Origin: Acinetobacter zhairuonensis
GTDB lineage: Bacteria > Pseudomonadota > Gammaproteobacteria > Pseudomonadales > Moraxellaceae
DNA length: 64,000 bases
Direction: 5' to 3'
Assembly: GCF_022601715.1 (NCBI RefSeq)
Contig: NZ_JAKVIM010000008.1
Span: 1-64,000 of the forward strand
A program made the translations under genes and the position numbers. Shown piece after piece: positions 9,028 to 21,355 of this stretch (position 1 is its first letter; every line of letters begins with the position of its first letter). The notes under the pieces are model-generated. The model was given only the letters and a program-made list of their open reading frames with translations, was not told the origin of the DNA and ran no database searches.

Positions 9028-9573
9028 ATGAGCCAGTCTGTTTACGATATTCCTGTAAAAACCATCCAAGGCCAAGACGTGACCTTGAATCAATATCAAG
9101 GTAAAGTGCTGCTGATTGTGAATGTGGCATCAAAATGTGGTTTAACCCCACAGTATGAAGGTTTAGAGAAGTTGTATCAGCAACAAAAAGATCAAGGTTT
9201 AGAAATCTTGGGCTTCCCTGCCAATAATTTCTTGGCACAAGAACCAGGCAGCGACAGCGAAATCCAAGAGTTTTGTTCAGTCAACTATCAGATTGATTTC
9301 CCACTCTTTTCTAAAATCTCGGTGGCAGGTGAAGACAAACACCCATTATACCAAACCTTAATTGAGGCGATTCCAGAACGTATTGGTGAAGGTCCTTGGT
9401 GGAAAGATTTAGTCGATTATGGCTTAACCCCAAATGAGCCACCAGAAGTCCTATGGAACTTTGAGAAATTTTTAGTGAATAAACAAGGACAAATCGTGGC
9501 ACGCTTTGCACCAGACATTACCGCAGATGACCCACGTCTTGTCGATGCAATTCAGGCTGAACTAGAGAAATAA
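9028..9573 (+). CDS. Glutathione peroxidase (BtuE-like, cysteine type)
   Basis: Thiol peroxidase of 181 aa that reduces hydrogen peroxide and organic peroxides using glutathione or thioredoxin. The peroxidatic cysteine is C37 in ASKCGLTPQY, Gln is at 71 in FLAQEPG, and Trp-Asn at 143-144 in VLWNFEKF, giving the catalytic tetrad. C83 (EFCSVNY) is the likely resolving cysteine, pointing to thioredoxin use. FPANNF replaces the common FPCNQF. The start at 9028 is preferred because a GGAT lies upstream and the extra 21 upstream codons are not family-like. Confidence 0.93.
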   Translation: MSQSVYDIPVKTIQGQDVTLNQYQGKVLLIVNVASKCGLTPQYEGLEKLYQQQKDQGLEILGFPANNFLAQEPGSDSEIQEFCSVNYQIDFPLFSKISVAGEDKHPLYQTLIEAIPERIGEGPWWKDLVDYGLTPNEPPEVLWNFEKFLVNKQGQIVARFAPDITADDPRLVDAIQAELEK

Positions 9574-9588
9574 GATTGTGACAGCATG

Positions 9589-9617
9589 ATCAGAAAGTGA
9601 GTATTTTGCTTTCTGAT
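9589..9617 (+). terminator. Weak hairpin after the peroxidase gene
   Basis: A 9-bp stem ATCAGAAAG/CTTTCTGAT encloses an 11-nt loop 15 bases past the stop. No T-run follows, so termination is uncertain. Confidence 0.35.
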
Positions 9618-9746
9618 AGTGTTAAGTCAATCTACTTAATTCCTTCATGGTTTTAATATTATTACAACATTAAATTCAAACCAACTCAGTTACTTACTGC
9701 TTTAATAACAACAATAGAACAAGATAGATAGCGTTAAAGGTAGATC

Positions 9747-10160
9747 ATGAATCGTTTAGTACAGGCTGTGGTTTTCTCATTATCGACTGCATTAGTGGCA
9801 GCACCTGCGTTCGCTGCACCACAAAACTCGCATGACAATAAGCAACATGCCACTCAAAACCATAATGATGCGAATCACAAATACACGCATAACGACTCTT
9901 CAAGTCACCATGCACAAGATCAACACAAAGCTTCAAATAACAAGGCAGGTTACAACAAGCCTACTCGCCCATCGACTGCTTGGAAAGCAGGTAATCCTGT
10001 TCCGTCACAATACCGTGGCAAAGGCTATTATGTAGATTACCATCAACATAAAAAGTTATATAAACCAGGTAAAAATGAGCAATGGATTCATGTAAATGGT
10101 GATTATGTATTAACCAATATGCTGAACCATAACATTATTAAAATTGTTCCAGGCATGTAA
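9747..10160 (+). CDS. RcnB-family small periplasmic protein
   Basis: Protein of 137 aa with a clear signal peptide (cleavage near AFAAP, residue 23-25), then a His/Asn/Gln-rich low-complexity stretch (about 26-75), then a C-terminal domain with PVPSQYRGKGYYVDYHQHKK and EQWIHVNGDYVLTN. That domain pattern matches RcnB, the periplasmic protein linked to nickel/cobalt homeostasis in E. coli. No RcnA exporter is nearby, and Acinetobacter relatives are numerous, so a metal role is inferred only from the fold and the His-rich stretch. Confidence 0.75.
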   Translation: MNRLVQAVVFSLSTALVAAPAFAAPQNSHDNKQHATQNHNDANHKYTHNDSSSHHAQDQHKASNNKAGYNKPTRPSTAWKAGNPVPSQYRGKGYYVDYHQHKKLYKPGKNEQWIHVNGDYVLTNMLNHNIIKIVPGM

Positions 10161-10173
10161 GCGCATAGAGTTT

Positions 10174-10202
10174 AAAAAAGAGTGCACTTTGCACTCTTTT
10201 TT
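10174..10202 (+). terminator. Intrinsic terminator after the RcnB-like gene
   Basis: Perfect stem AAAAGAGTGC/GCACTCTTTT with a 5-nt loop, followed by further T, 15 bases past the stop codon. The flanking A-run makes it able to act in both directions. Confidence 0.9.
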
Positions 10203-10313
10203 ATACACGCCAACTTTTTGTTGTTGCTTTGCAGCCTGACTTTAGAAAGTAAAAGGCGCGTTCTATAATCCCATTTACCCTGATATAACGCTAGATTGAG
10301 ATTGTCCAAGATT

Positions 10314-10889
10314 ATGAAAAAAAATCTGCAAGGTGCCTTACTTCCTTTTGCCATTTTCACAGCGGGATTAAGTTTAATCGGCTGCGATCAGGCCACAGAA
10401 CATACAGAAGTCGCAGCAAACTCTTCAGATGTAGAAGAAGTAATTGCCTCAAGTACAAATGAGGCAAGCACAGAATTAAAAAGTGGCAATATGTTGTATG
10501 TGGTCAGCGATGTGGCGGACATGCAATTGAAAGCGGGTGACTATGTTCAGCAGCTTAAAAGTACACAAACAGCATTAGAACAAGCTTTGGCAGATAAAGA
10601 TCAACAGTCACTACAAACAGCTGTGAATGCATTACATCAGCAACTCACGGATTTCAATCGCGCGTTAAGTAGTCTGAATTTAAAAAGTCAGGAAATTGAA
10701 TCGATTCGTGAAAAAATCATGAGCACCAATCAACAAGTGTTGGATTTACCTTACCTAAATGGCAAAGTCGATCTACAAACTGTCGATGTAGCGAAAATTG
10801 AACAACAAATCACACTGGTTCAATCCGAAATGCTGAACCTTGCCAAGATGCTCTTGTTAAAACAAGACTCATCAGTAAGTCATAGCTAA
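10314..10889 (+). CDS. Putative lipoprotein, function unknown
   Basis: Protein of 191 aa. The N-terminus MKKNLQG plus a hydrophobic stretch ends in a lipobox LIGC (Cys near residue 24), so it is probably lipid-anchored in the envelope. The mature part is rich in Gln, Leu, Ala and Ser and looks alpha-helical, with heptad-like stretches between about 70 and 185. I do not recognise a family. The ATG at 10314 is used rather than an upstream TTG because it starts directly at the signal peptide. It stands alone between a terminator and the convergent adhP. Confidence 0.7.
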   Translation: MKKNLQGALLPFAIFTAGLSLIGCDQATEHTEVAANSSDVEEVIASSTNEASTELKSGNMLYVVSDVADMQLKAGDYVQQLKSTQTALEQALADKDQQSLQTAVNALHQQLTDFNRALSSLNLKSQEIESIREKIMSTNQQVLDLPYLNGKVDLQTVDVAKIEQQITLVQSEMLNLAKMLLLKQDSSVSHS

Positions 10890-10945
10890 ATATCAATGAA
10901 ATGGATCAATCCAGCAACCTATACTGGGCTGATCCGCAAGCTATA

Positions 10946-11977
10946 TCAAAGCTTAAAATCAATCACAATTCGCCCATCTATTTTGCCCTGCTCCATCCGT
11001 TCAAAAATATCATTGATATTTTCCAGAGGCTCAACATGAATATGTGCCTTCACTTTTCCACGTGCAGCGATATCCAACGCTTCTTTCAAATCTAAGCGTG
11101 TCCCCACGATCGAACCTCGTACGGTAATCCCATCGAGTACCATATCAAAAATGGACAGATCAAATTTTCCTGGAGGAAGACCATTCAAGACCATGGTTCC
11201 ACCACGTCGCACAATAGAAACTGCTTGTTCAAAGGCTTTCGGAGAAACCGCAGTGACCAGCACGCCATGACAGCCATCTCCAGTGGCCTTCAGCACTTCA
11301 TCTTTCACATTCACCTTTAAGGCATTAATACCTACATCGGCACCCAGCTCTTTTGCCAAATCCAGTTTTGTATCATCCACATCAATCGCAACAACATTAA
11401 AGCCCATGGTTTTCGCATATTGAATAGCAACGTGCCCTAATCCGCCAATGCCTGAAATCGCCACCCAATCCCCTGTTTTGGCTTCGGTCATTTTCAACCC
11501 TTTGTAAACCGTCACCCCTGCACATAAAATCGGAGCAATTTCTAGTAGATCAACTCCCGCAGGAATCACCCCGACATAATCTCCATCAGCAAGACAATAC
11601 TCCGCAAAACTTCCATTCACAGAATAGCCAGAGTTTTGTTGTTGCTTACATAGGGTTTCCCAACCCGCATAACAGTGATCACAATGCCCGCAGGCGGAAT
11701 ATAGCCACGGAATCCCTACCAGATCACCCACATGTAAATGCTGAATACCTTCCCCAATTTCCACCACTTCACCCACTCCTTCATGACCCGGAATAAAAGG
11801 TAGGCTCGGTTTAATCGGCCAATCGCCATGCATGGCATGTAAATCGGTATGGCAAACGCCCGTTGCAATCATTTTTACCAGCACTTTACCTGCACTGATT
11901 TTAGGAATTTCGACTTGTTGAATTTGTAAAGGTTGATTAAATGCAGTCACAACTGCAGCTTTCATTGTATTTGCCAT
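10946..11977 (-). CDS. adhP: Zinc-dependent alcohol dehydrogenase AdhP
   Basis: Oxidises primary alcohols to aldehydes with NAD+. The 343-aa protein has catalytic zinc ligands C42, H65-E66 and C152, and the structural-zinc cysteines C96, C99, C102 and C110. The nucleotide-binding loop is GIGGLG (176-181), with Asp199 at the end of the second strand favouring NAD over NADP. The start at 11977 has GGAGAAT before it, better than the in-frame codon 21 bases upstream. It is convergent with the lipoprotein gene and appears monocistronic. Confidence 0.94.
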   Translation of the reverse strand: MANTMKAAVVTAFNQPLQIQQVEIPKISAGKVLVKMIATGVCHTDLHAMHGDWPIKPSLPFIPGHEGVGEVVEIGEGIQHLHVGDLVGIPWLYSACGHCDHCYAGWETLCKQQQNSGYSVNGSFAEYCLADGDYVGVIPAGVDLLEIAPILCAGVTVYKGLKMTEAKTGDWVAISGIGGLGHVAIQYAKTMGFNVVAIDVDDTKLDLAKELGADVGINALKVNVKDEVLKATGDGCHGVLVTAVSPKAFEQAVSIVRRGGTMVLNGLPPGKFDLSIFDMVLDGITVRGSIVGTRLDLKEALDIAARGKVKAHIHVEPLENINDIFERMEQGKIDGRIVIDFKL

Positions 11978-12158
11978 TTTTATTCTCCATGTACTCAACT
12001 TGAGTAAAGTGCTTATGAAGCAAACTTATTCATCAATAGCATAAAAATTGGAGAAAAATGGTAAGTATTTGGTATGTTTTTTGATCAAATTTTGGTAACT
12101 AAGCTAGATCCAGCAATCATTCATACATAGCAAGAATATGGCTAAATTCTAAAGTCAC

Positions 12159-12458
12159 TTAGTGATTTTGCGCACGCCAATGTAAGAAAGCATTTTGTAT
12201 CGCAGCTTTCACTTCTTCAGAAACTTGATGCTGCTCTAGATAACTAAAATCACCTCGATAAACTGCATCAATAATCGTTTTGGCTAAATGATGAATACTG
12301 TCACACCCTTGTTGCCAATAATTCTGGATTTGCTGCTGGGTGAGTACCAACTCCCAACACGACACCACCGAACTCATATCCACAGCAATCGCTAGATAGA
12401 GCTGTTGATCGTCCTGATAGAGTTCCCAAAAATGTGGAGCATGTTCTATGAGCTGCAT
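12159..12458 (-). CDS. Hypothetical protein (99 aa)
   Basis: Small acidic protein without signal peptide or membrane segment, rich in Gln, Trp and aromatic residues. No domain recognised. It begins 42 bases past the end of the ATP-synthase terminator and is in the same direction, so it may be expressed by read-through or by a promoter in that short gap. Codon use resembles the neighbours, and the frame is the only long one here, so I believe it is real, but the function is unknown. Confidence 0.6.
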   Translation of the reverse strand: MQLIEHAPHFWELYQDDQQLYLAIAVDMSSVVSCWELVLTQQQIQNYWQQGCDSIHHLAKTIIDAVYRGDFSYLEQHQVSEEVKAAIQNAFLHWRAQNH

Positions 12459-12497
12459 GAGATAGACTCGAATTTAACCAATACGATTTTATAGCAT

Positions 12498-12527
12498 AAA
12501 AAAAGCCACCTTTCGGTGGCTTTTTCA
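12498..12527 (-). terminator. Terminator of the atp operon
   Basis: Stem AAAAAGCCACC/GGTGGCTTTTT with a TTTC/GAAA tetraloop, 16 bases past the atpC stop; on the minus strand it ends in seven T. Confidence 0.92.
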
Positions 12528-12542
12528 ATCTCAAACCGTCAA

Positions 12543-12962
12543 TTACATTGCGCGGTTTTTGATTTTGCGGATAGTTTCGAGCTGAGCCGCAGTTTCTGCC
12601 AAAGCAGCTAACGCAGCAGCCGAGTCCAAATCGCTCTTTTGATTTGCTAACAATTGTTCAGCTTGTTTACGAGCTTCCAAAATTGCTGCTTCATCTAAGT
12701 TGTCAGCACGGATTGCAGTATCTGCAAGAACCGTAACAACGTGCGGTTGAACTTCTAACACACCACCAGATACATAGACGATCTCTTCTGTACCGTTTTC
12801 CAAAATCACGCGAATCGCGCCAGGTTGGAGTAAAGTTACAAGTGGCGCATGACCAGGCATAATACCCAATTCACCACCCGCACCTTTAGCGATTAGCATG
12901 CTGATCGTGCCAGAGTAAATTGACTCTTTAACACTTACCACATCACATTGCATAGTCGACAT
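12543..12962 (-). CDS. atpC: ATP synthase F1 epsilon subunit
   Basis: Central-stalk subunit of 139 aa that couples rotation and inhibits ATP hydrolysis. The N-terminal beta-sandwich (about 1-85) contains ELGIMPGHAPLVTLLQPG, a hallmark of the family; the C-terminal two-helix hairpin (about 88-138) is Ala/Gln/Glu-rich as usual. It is the last gene of the atp operon, 17 bases after atpD, and is followed by the operon terminator. Confidence 0.97.
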   Translation of the reverse strand: MSTMQCDVVSVKESIYSGTISMLIAKGAGGELGIMPGHAPLVTLLQPGAIRVILENGTEEIVYVSGGVLEVQPHVVTVLADTAIRADNLDEAAILEARKQAEQLLANQKSDLDSAAALAALAETAAQLETIRKIKNRAM

Positions 12963-12979
12963 GAGATGATCTCCTTAAA

Positions 12980-14389
<1,410 letters not shown>

Positions 14390-14403
14390 TCAAACTAATA
14401 ATG

Positions 14404-15273
14404 TTAAACGGCAGCGGCACCACCAACGATCTCAGAAATTTCCTGAGTAATCGCGGCTTGACGCAGCTTGTTGTAAATGAGTTGTAGGCTTTTGATCAAG
14501 TCACCTGCGTTATCAGTTGCAGCTTTCATTGCAACCATACGAGCAGACTGTTCACACGCGATGTTTTCAATCACGCCTTGATAAACCATAGACTCGATAT
14601 AGCGAACCAATAAACCGTTCAGCAAGTCTTCTGCTTCTGGTTCATAGATATAGTCCCAACCGTATTGACGGTTAAGGCTGTCGCTGTCTTCTGCTGGAGC
14701 AAGTGGAACAAGTTGTTCTACTGTAGGCTTCTGTGTCATTGCATTGACGAAACCATTTGACACTAAATAGATGCGATCGAGTTCGCCTTTGTCAAATGCG
14801 TCAAGCATAACTTGCACAGAACCTGTCAACTGTTCAAGAGTCGGTGCATCACCGATCTGAGTCGTTGCTCCAAGCACTTTACCGCCGTAGTTTTTAAAAA
14901 ACGAAACCGCTTTTTGACCAATTAAAGCAAATTGAACTTCAATTGACTGCTCTTGCTGTTCCTGTACATGCTTAGCAACTTTTTTGAACAAGTTAATGTT
15001 CAAACCGCCAGCAAGACCACGATCTGAAGAAACCACAATATAGCCAACGCGCTTTACAGGGCGTTCAACCATATAACGGTGTTTGTATTCAGGATTCGCT
15101 TGAACCAAGTGAGCAATTACACGGTGCATATTTTCGGCATACGGACGGCCTGCAGCCATGCGCTCTTGCGCACGACGCATTTTCGAAGCAGCTACCATCT
15201 GCATCGCACGCGTAATTTTCTGCGTCGACTTGATACTAGCTACTTTGGCGCGAATTTCTTTTAAATTTGCCAT
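14404..15273 (-). CDS. atpG: ATP synthase F1 gamma subunit
   Basis: Rotor shaft of F1, 289 aa. The N-terminus [20 protein letters not shown] and the C-terminal helix with [17 protein letters not shown] and [16 protein letters not shown] are the conserved coiled-coil ends that sit inside the alpha3-beta3 ring; the middle Rossmann-like part includes [13 protein letters not shown]. Normal length, 29 bases upstream of atpD. Confidence 0.97.
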   Translation of the reverse strand: MANLKEIRAKVASIKSTQKITRAMQMVAASKMRRAQERMAAGRPYAENMHRVIAHLVQANPEYKHRYMVERPVKRVGYIVVSSDRGLAGGLNINLFKKVAKHVQEQQEQSIEVQFALIGQKAVSFFKNYGGKVLGATTQIGDAPTLEQLTGSVQVMLDAFDKGELDRIYLVSNGFVNAMTQKPTVEQLVPLAPAEDSDSLNRQYGWDYIYEPEAEDLLNGLLVRYIESMVYQGVIENIACEQSARMVAMKAATDNAGDLIKSLQLIYNKLRQAAITQEISEIVGGAAAV

Positions 15274-15357
15274 ACGCTTAACCTAGTATTCGAAAGCCCT
15301 TTCGAGCTTTCGAAGGTTGATCCGTGAACCAAACTAGACTAACCAGCTAATGCTAAA

Positions 15358-16902
15358 TTAGTAAGTTTGAGTCGCTTTGAATTTCTCAATACCTGCTTTA
15401 ATTTCAGCTTCGATGTCTTTGTTGAAATCACCAGTAGCATCGATGTTTTGCATTAACGCAGCATGTTCAGAACGGAAGTAAGCAATTAACGCAGCATCAA
15501 AGTCTACGATTTTCTTCACTTCAACGTCAGTCATGTAACCTTCGTTAGATGCATAAACTGAAACAGCTTGGTCAGCAATTGAGTAAGGAGCATATTGTTT
15601 TTGCTTCATTAACTCAGTTACACGTTGACCATGTTCAAGTTGTTTACGAGTTGCTTCGTCAAGGTCAGAAGCGAACTGAGCAAACGCAGCCAATTCACGG
15701 TATTGCGCAAGAGCGGTACGGATACCACCTGACAATTTTTTGATGATCTTAGTTTGTGCAGCACCACCAACACGCGATACCGAAATACCTGCGTTTACAG
15801 CAGGACGGATACCAGCGTTGAATAATGAAGTTTCTAAGAAGATCTGACCGTCAGTAATCGAAATTACGTTCGTTGGTACGAATGCAGATACGTCACCAGC
15901 TTGAGTTTCAATAATCGGTAATGCAGTTAATGAACCAGTTTGGCCTTTAACTTCACCTTTAGTGAATTGCTCAACGTAGTCAGCAGATACACGTGAAGCA
16001 CGTTCTAATAAACGTGAGTGTAGATAGAATACGTCACCTGGATACGCTTCACGACCTGGTGGACGACGTAACAATAATGAGATTTGACGGTAAGCAACAG
16101 CTTGCTTAGACAAATCATCATAAATGATAAGCGCGTCTTCACCGCGATCACGGAAGTATTCACCCATTGTACAGCCCGAGTACGGAGCTAAGTACTGCAT
16201 AGCAGCTGGATCAGCAGCGGCAGCAGCAACAACAGTTGTATACGCCATAGCGCCAGTTTCTTCTAACTTACGTACTACGTTCGCGATAGTCGATTGTTTT
16301 TGACCAATAGCTACGTATACGCACTTAATGCCAGAATCTTTCTGCGCGATGATCGCATCGATCGCCATAGCTGTTTTACCAGTTTGGCGGTCACCAATGA
16401 TCAACTCACGTTGACCACGACCAACAGGAATCATTGTATCAACTGATTTATAACCAGTTTGTACAGGTTGGTCTACTGATTGACGCCAAATTACGCCTGG
16501 TGCTACTTTTTCAACAGCATCAGTAAGTTTTGCATCAATAGGGCCTTTACCATCAATTGGGTTACCCAAAGCGTCTACCACACGGCCAAGAAGTTCAGGA
16601 CCAACTGGAACTTCTAATACACGACCTGTGCAACGAGCTTTTTGACCTTCTTGAAGGCTTAAGTAGTTACCTAAAACAACGGCGCCCACTGAATCCTGTT
16701 CTAGGTTCAGTGCCATACCAAATAAGCCGCCGTCGAATTCGATCATTTCACCGTACATTGCATCAGCAAGGCCGTGAATACGCACAATACCGTCGGATAC
16801 CATAACAATGGTACCTTCGTTTTTAGCGGTCGCGCTGGTGTCCAGATCGCCGATACGCTGTTTAATGAGCGCACTGATCTCGGATGGATTCAGTTGTTGC
16901 AT
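15358..16902 (-). CDS. atpA: ATP synthase F1 alpha subunit
   Basis: Regulatory nucleotide-binding subunit of F1, 514 aa. It has the P-loop GDRQTGKT (about 169-176) and the catalytic arginine region VSRVGGAAQ. The start at 16902 (MQQLNPSEI) is supported by GAGGT 9 bases upstream; an in-frame TTG 15 bases earlier overlaps that ribosome site. It lies 42 bases after atpH and 84 bases before atpG, the largest gap inside the F1 part of the operon. Confidence 0.98.
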   Translation of the reverse strand: MQQLNPSEISALIKQRIGDLDTSATAKNEGTIVMVSDGIVRIHGLADAMYGEMIEFDGGLFGMALNLEQDSVGAVVLGNYLSLQEGQKARCTGRVLEVPVGPELLGRVVDALGNPIDGKGPIDAKLTDAVEKVAPGVIWRQSVDQPVQTGYKSVDTMIPVGRGQRELIIGDRQTGKTAMAIDAIIAQKDSGIKCVYVAIGQKQSTIANVVRKLEETGAMAYTTVVAAAAADPAAMQYLAPYSGCTMGEYFRDRGEDALIIYDDLSKQAVAYRQISLLLRRPPGREAYPGDVFYLHSRLLERASRVSADYVEQFTKGEVKGQTGSLTALPIIETQAGDVSAFVPTNVISITDGQIFLETSLFNAGIRPAVNAGISVSRVGGAAQTKIIKKLSGGIRTALAQYRELAAFAQFASDLDEATRKQLEHGQRVTELMKQKQYAPYSIADQAVSVYASNEGYMTDVEVKKIVDFDAALIAYFRSEHAALMQNIDATGDFNKDIEAEIKAGIEKFKATQTY

Positions 16903-16944
16903 TGCGCTATACCTCAATCTTTTAATAGTTCAGTCTTTTTGCTA

Positions 16945-17481
16945 TTAAGCAAGAAGACGTGTCCGCATTTTTTCAAGCTTGTTAAGCGCAGAATCATCTA
17001 TCACTTGGTCGCCTGCACGAATAACTACACCTGCAATAAGCGCAGGGTTAACTTCTACAGTCACATTTACTGCTGCTTCGAATTTTTTCTCTAATGCATG
17101 TGCAAGTAATTGTTCTTGAACAGAAGACATTGGGAATGCTGATTCAATTACAACATCCACAGTGTTGTTATTCTGTGATTTGAGCTGTTCGTATTCTGCA
17201 GCGATTTCAGGAAGAAGAACCAAACGATCATTCTCAGCAAGCAATGTCAAAAAGTTTGACACTGCTGCAGTTTGGTCTTCGCCTAATACTTTTGCGAAAA
17301 TACTGACCTGCTCAGCAGGAGTAAGCTCAGGGCGATTTAAATAAGCTGAAAATGCTTCGTCTTGTACCGCAGCACTAAGCACTTCTAATGCATTTGACCA
17401 GTTGTCAGTTGCATTTTGCTCAGATGCGTAAGCAAATGCTGCTTTTGCGTATGGGCGAGCCAACGTCAAGAGTTCAGCCAT
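16945..17481 (-). CDS. atpH: ATP synthase F1 delta subunit
   Basis: Links F1 to the peripheral stalk; 178 aa. The N-terminal helical bundle begins [15 protein letters not shown], the family signature, and the C-terminal end has [20 protein letters not shown]. It lies 12 bases downstream of atpF and 42 bases upstream of atpA, as in other gammaproteobacteria. Confidence 0.97.
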   Translation of the reverse strand: MAELLTLARPYAKAAFAYASEQNATDNWSNALEVLSAAVQDEAFSAYLNRPELTPAEQVSIFAKVLGEDQTAAVSNFLTLLAENDRLVLLPEIAAEYEQLKSQNNNTVDVVIESAFPMSSVQEQLLAHALEKKFEAAVNVTVEVNPALIAGVVIRAGDQVIDDSALNKLEKMRTRLLA

Positions 17482-17493
17482 ATTCCGCCTCGC

Positions 17494-17964
17494 TTAAAGT
17501 TTAGCAGCCAGCTGAGTAAGCATGGCATTGTGAGCTTCTGCATCAACTTGCTGGTTAAGGATTTTCTCCGCACCAGTAACTGCCAAGGCAGCAACTTGTT
17601 GACGTAATTCTTCGCGAGCAGAATTGATTTCTGTATCAACAGCTTCTTTAGCCTGTTGACGAATACGCTCACCTTCAGCAGCAGCTTGAGTACGAGCTTC
17701 TTCTACCAATTGTGCTGCACGACGGTTCGCTTGTTCGATCAATTGAGCCGCTTGTGCTTTAGCTGCGTCTAATTCTGCCTTTACTTGTGCTTGCGCATCA
17801 GCAAGGTCAGCTTTAGCTTTTTCAGCAGCATTTAAGCCATCAGCGATTTTACGCTGACGCTCACTAATCGCATTGATTAGTGGTGGCCATACAAACTTCA
17901 TGCAGAATGCAACGAAGATTGCAAATGCAATTGCTTGGCCAATCAATGTGAGGTTGATATTCAT
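17494..17964 (-). CDS. atpF: ATP synthase Fo subunit b
   Basis: Peripheral-stalk subunit of 156 aa. One N-terminal membrane helix (about 5-27, ending KFVWPPL) is followed by a long charged, Ala-rich coiled coil that dimerises and reaches F1 delta. The length equals that of E. coli b. It sits 38 bases after atpE. Confidence 0.97.
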   Translation of the reverse strand: MNINLTLIGQAIAFAIFVAFCMKFVWPPLINAISERQRKIADGLNAAEKAKADLADAQAQVKAELDAAKAQAAQLIEQANRRAAQLVEEARTQAAAEGERIRQQAKEAVDTEINSAREELRQQVAALAVTGAEKILNQQVDAEAHNAMLTQLAAKL

Positions 17965-18002
17965 TGCTATTCCTCAATAGTTTAATTTAGGAATTAAGCT
18001 GA

Positions 18003-18257
<255 letters not shown>

Positions 18258-18332
18258 TCAGAGGTTAGGTTTATACCAAATTAAAGTAAAAAATTTTAAG
18301 CCCAACCATCCGGTGATAGTTAGGCAATACCA

Positions 18333-19211
<879 letters not shown>

Positions 19212-19310
19212 TCACACCTGGTCAATGTCAAATACAAATAGAGTAAGCGAATATCGCATGCTGCGTGATATCTCGCTTATCTCCAAAAAAACTTTTCAAT
19301 TTAGCTGCGC

Positions 19311-19709
19311 TTAAACTCGTTTTTGTAGACGTGACACCCAAAAAGGAGCGACCCACGACATGGTTTGAACGAGGATAAAACCACAAAACAACGCCGCCGG
19401 AGATAACGGCTGGACATTGCTTAAAATTAAAATAAATCCGACGATCACAATCGTAAACTTGCCCATCATCCCTCGGTACATATTTGACAGTACCTGTTTA
19501 GATGCTCTCGCTCCTGCAGCTCGAAACGACTGCCAAGAAAAATAACAACTTGCGAGCCAGCATACGCCCGCACCAAGTGCGGCACTTAAAGCTGCCGTTG
19601 TATCTTTCACGAGCCACGCCAACAAGGCTGACACAGGAATCATAAATGCTTGCAAGATGACTAATGCTTTCGCTAATCGTCGGTCAATCAAGCGACTAGT
19701 TCGGCTCAT
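19311..19709 (-). CDS. atpI: ATP synthase assembly protein AtpI
   Basis: Membrane protein of 132 aa with four predicted helices, first gene of the atp operon; in other bacteria it aids c-ring assembly or Mg2+ supply. Sequence similarity within the family is low, so the call rests on size, four-helix pattern and position directly before atpB. Confidence 0.88.
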   Translation of the reverse strand: MSRTSRLIDRRLAKALVILQAFMIPVSALLAWLVKDTTAALSAALGAGVCWLASCYFSWQSFRAAGARASKQVLSNMYRGMMGKFTIVIVGFILILSNVQPLSPAALFCGFILVQTMSWVAPFWVSRLQKRV

Positions 19710-19773
19710 TATTTATTCACTCACAGCATAAATGCTTGACAAGTTTAGCTGATGATCGTTTTTAATCGCAGGC

Positions 19774-19802
19774 ATTATAGAGTTACACCCCTGAACATGC
19801 AA
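19774..19802 (-). promoter_or_regulatory. Promoter of the atp operon
   Basis: On the minus strand a perfect -10 TATAAT (19774-19779) lies 17 bases from TTGCAT (19797-19802). Transcription would begin near 19767, about 58 bases before atpI. Confidence 0.6.
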
Positions 19803-19879
19803 TCACTTCCCGACCTAAGTCGAGTTTTTTTCAATACAATGAATGTCTAGCAGTTGATTAAATATTGATTATTTTCACT

Positions 19880-20719
19880 TCATTGGTGTGCAGTTAATAC
19901 ACAATTTTTGACTTGTTGCGCCAAATCTGACCATGCCGAGATAAAGTTATTTTCTGCATTTAAGCTTTCATCAACCGCCTGAAACACAATAGGCTGTAGT
20001 TTTTGATACTGATTGGCACTGGCATGTCCTTCTGCCAATAAGCACATTTTCTTTTGTGCACGATGATCATTCAAATACTTAATTTGGGCGAGCGTCGGTG
20101 CGATATGTGGATCATCAGTCATTGATCCTGCCAGCTTCAATTGCAAGGGGCGTTCTAAATATTGATAAGCATCGTGATACGCCCAATATGGCTGTGCGGC
20201 AGTTTGAGTTTGGAACTTTTGTGCTGTAGCAAACATCTGCTTGGCAAAAATCTGGGCGTTGTGCCAGTACTTGTCACGGTACTGTGGTTGTTGTTGTGAA
20301 CGTAAGGCTGCAATAAAGAAGCCAATCCGCACTGCATTATTCGGGTCCAACCACACATGAGTATCTACTGTATTAGCTAGAGGCGCACCTCGCGTACTGC
20401 GTTGCGGCAAAGTTTTAACTAACCCAGAAGATAAAATGGAAACTGCTTTCGGGTTATTGTGCAGTAGCCTATCCAACGGAGCTTCGTGTGCTTTCCCTAG
20501 CCAAATGACCAAGTCTGCATCTTGAATGGCTTTACGATGCGCTGGTGTCAAGGAAACATCATGCCCAGTTTGATTTTCTAGCAACAACACTGGCTGTTCA
20601 ATCCCTTTTGTTACTTCCTGTGCAATCAAATATAAAGGATGCGTAGACACCACCAGACTCTGCGTCCAACCTACGGTACTCAGGATAGACAGCAAACAAA
20701 AAGTAAAGATACGGGACAT
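19880..20719 (-). CDS. znuA: Zinc ABC transporter substrate-binding protein
   Basis: Periplasmic zinc-capturing protein of 279 aa with a signal peptide (1-19). Candidate zinc ligands are H27 (STHPL), H121 (DTHVWLDP) and the later H in WAYHDAYQ, matching the cluster A-I fold. It lacks the long His/Asp-rich loop that precedes the HxWLxP strand in E. coli ZnuA; here that place is only QRSTRGAPLANTVDTH. It is transcribed away from zur-znuC-znuB across a shared control region with a Zur box. Confidence 0.92.
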   Translation of the reverse strand: MSRIFTFCLLSILSTVGWTQSLVVSTHPLYLIAQEVTKGIEQPVLLLENQTGHDVSLTPAHRKAIQDADLVIWLGKAHEAPLDRLLHNNPKAVSILSSGLVKTLPQRSTRGAPLANTVDTHVWLDPNNAVRIGFFIAALRSQQQPQYRDKYWHNAQIFAKQMFATAQKFQTQTAAQPYWAYHDAYQYLERPLQLKLAGSMTDDPHIAPTLAQIKYLNDHRAQKKMCLLAEGHASANQYQKLQPIVFQAVDESLNAENNFISAWSDLAQQVKNCVLTAHQ

Positions 20720-20747
20720 GATTGAACAACACTAAATTTTATCTAGT

Positions 20748-20762
20748 GTTATAATATAACAA
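20748..20762. promoter_or_regulatory. Zur box between znuA and zur
   Basis: A perfect 15-bp palindrome TGTTATAATATAACA (centre base A) is located 29 bases before znuA and about 95 bases before zur. It equals the core of the E. coli Zur consensus as I remember it, TGTTATAnTATAACA. It also contains a TATAAT, so binding would directly block RNA polymerase. It should give zinc-dependent repression of both divergent transcripts. Confidence 0.88.
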
Positions 20763-20857
20763 TCCAACAAAAATACCTACGTCTAATCGTAACTTAAAGC
20801 AGTTCATGTTAAAATTTAATGTCGTTTATTCTATTTCAAGCCCCTACTGAGGTTGCT

Positions 20858-21355
20858 ATGAGCTTATGTTCGCATGAACACCACAATGCATTACATGGCG
20901 TACATGATCATCATAATGTCGCAACACGCCTTGCTGAAGCAGAAAGTCTCTGTGCAGCCACAGGAGCACGCCTAACACCGCTCCGCAAAGAAGTTCTCGA
21001 ATTAATTTTGACTGCGCATGGACCAATGGGTGCTTATGATTTATTGGCAAAAATTAAAAGTGAATCTGACCGCCCTGCTGCCCCACCCACGGTATATCGT
21101 ACGCTCGATTTTTTATTAGAAAAGGGACTCATTCATCGCCTAACCTCGATAAATGCCTATATTCCATGTTGTCACCCACGTGAAGGACATCAAGCGGCAT
21201 TTTTGATTTGTACAGAATGTCATATCGTGAAAGAAGCCTCTTCAGAAGGTCTATTACAACAACTCGCTGCGCTTGCCGCCTCTGATCATTTTACCGCCCA
21301 ACACAGCATTATTGAGATTTCTGGAAAATGTCAGAATTGCAGCCAAGCGAATTAA
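20858..21355 (+). CDS. zur: Zinc uptake regulator Zur (Fur family)
   Basis: Zinc-sensing repressor of 165 aa. The winged-helix domain includes RLTPLRKEVLELI and PPTVYRTLDFLLEKGLIHRL; the dimerisation part has the structural-zinc pairs CTEC (118-121) and CQNC near the C-terminus, plus C104-C105 and several His. The N-terminus is unusually His-rich (SHEHHN ... VHDHHN, residues 5-20). The start at 20858 has GAGG upstream; a longer start 39 bases earlier has none. The 3' end overlaps znuC by 28 bases, so the two are translated in one operon. Confidence 0.94.
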   Translation: MSLCSHEHHNALHGVHDHHNVATRLAEAESLCAATGARLTPLRKEVLELILTAHGPMGAYDLLAKIKSESDRPAAPPTVYRTLDFLLEKGLIHRLTSINAYIPCCHPREGHQAAFLICTECHIVKEASSEGLLQQLAALAASDHFTAQHSIIEISGKCQNCSQAN

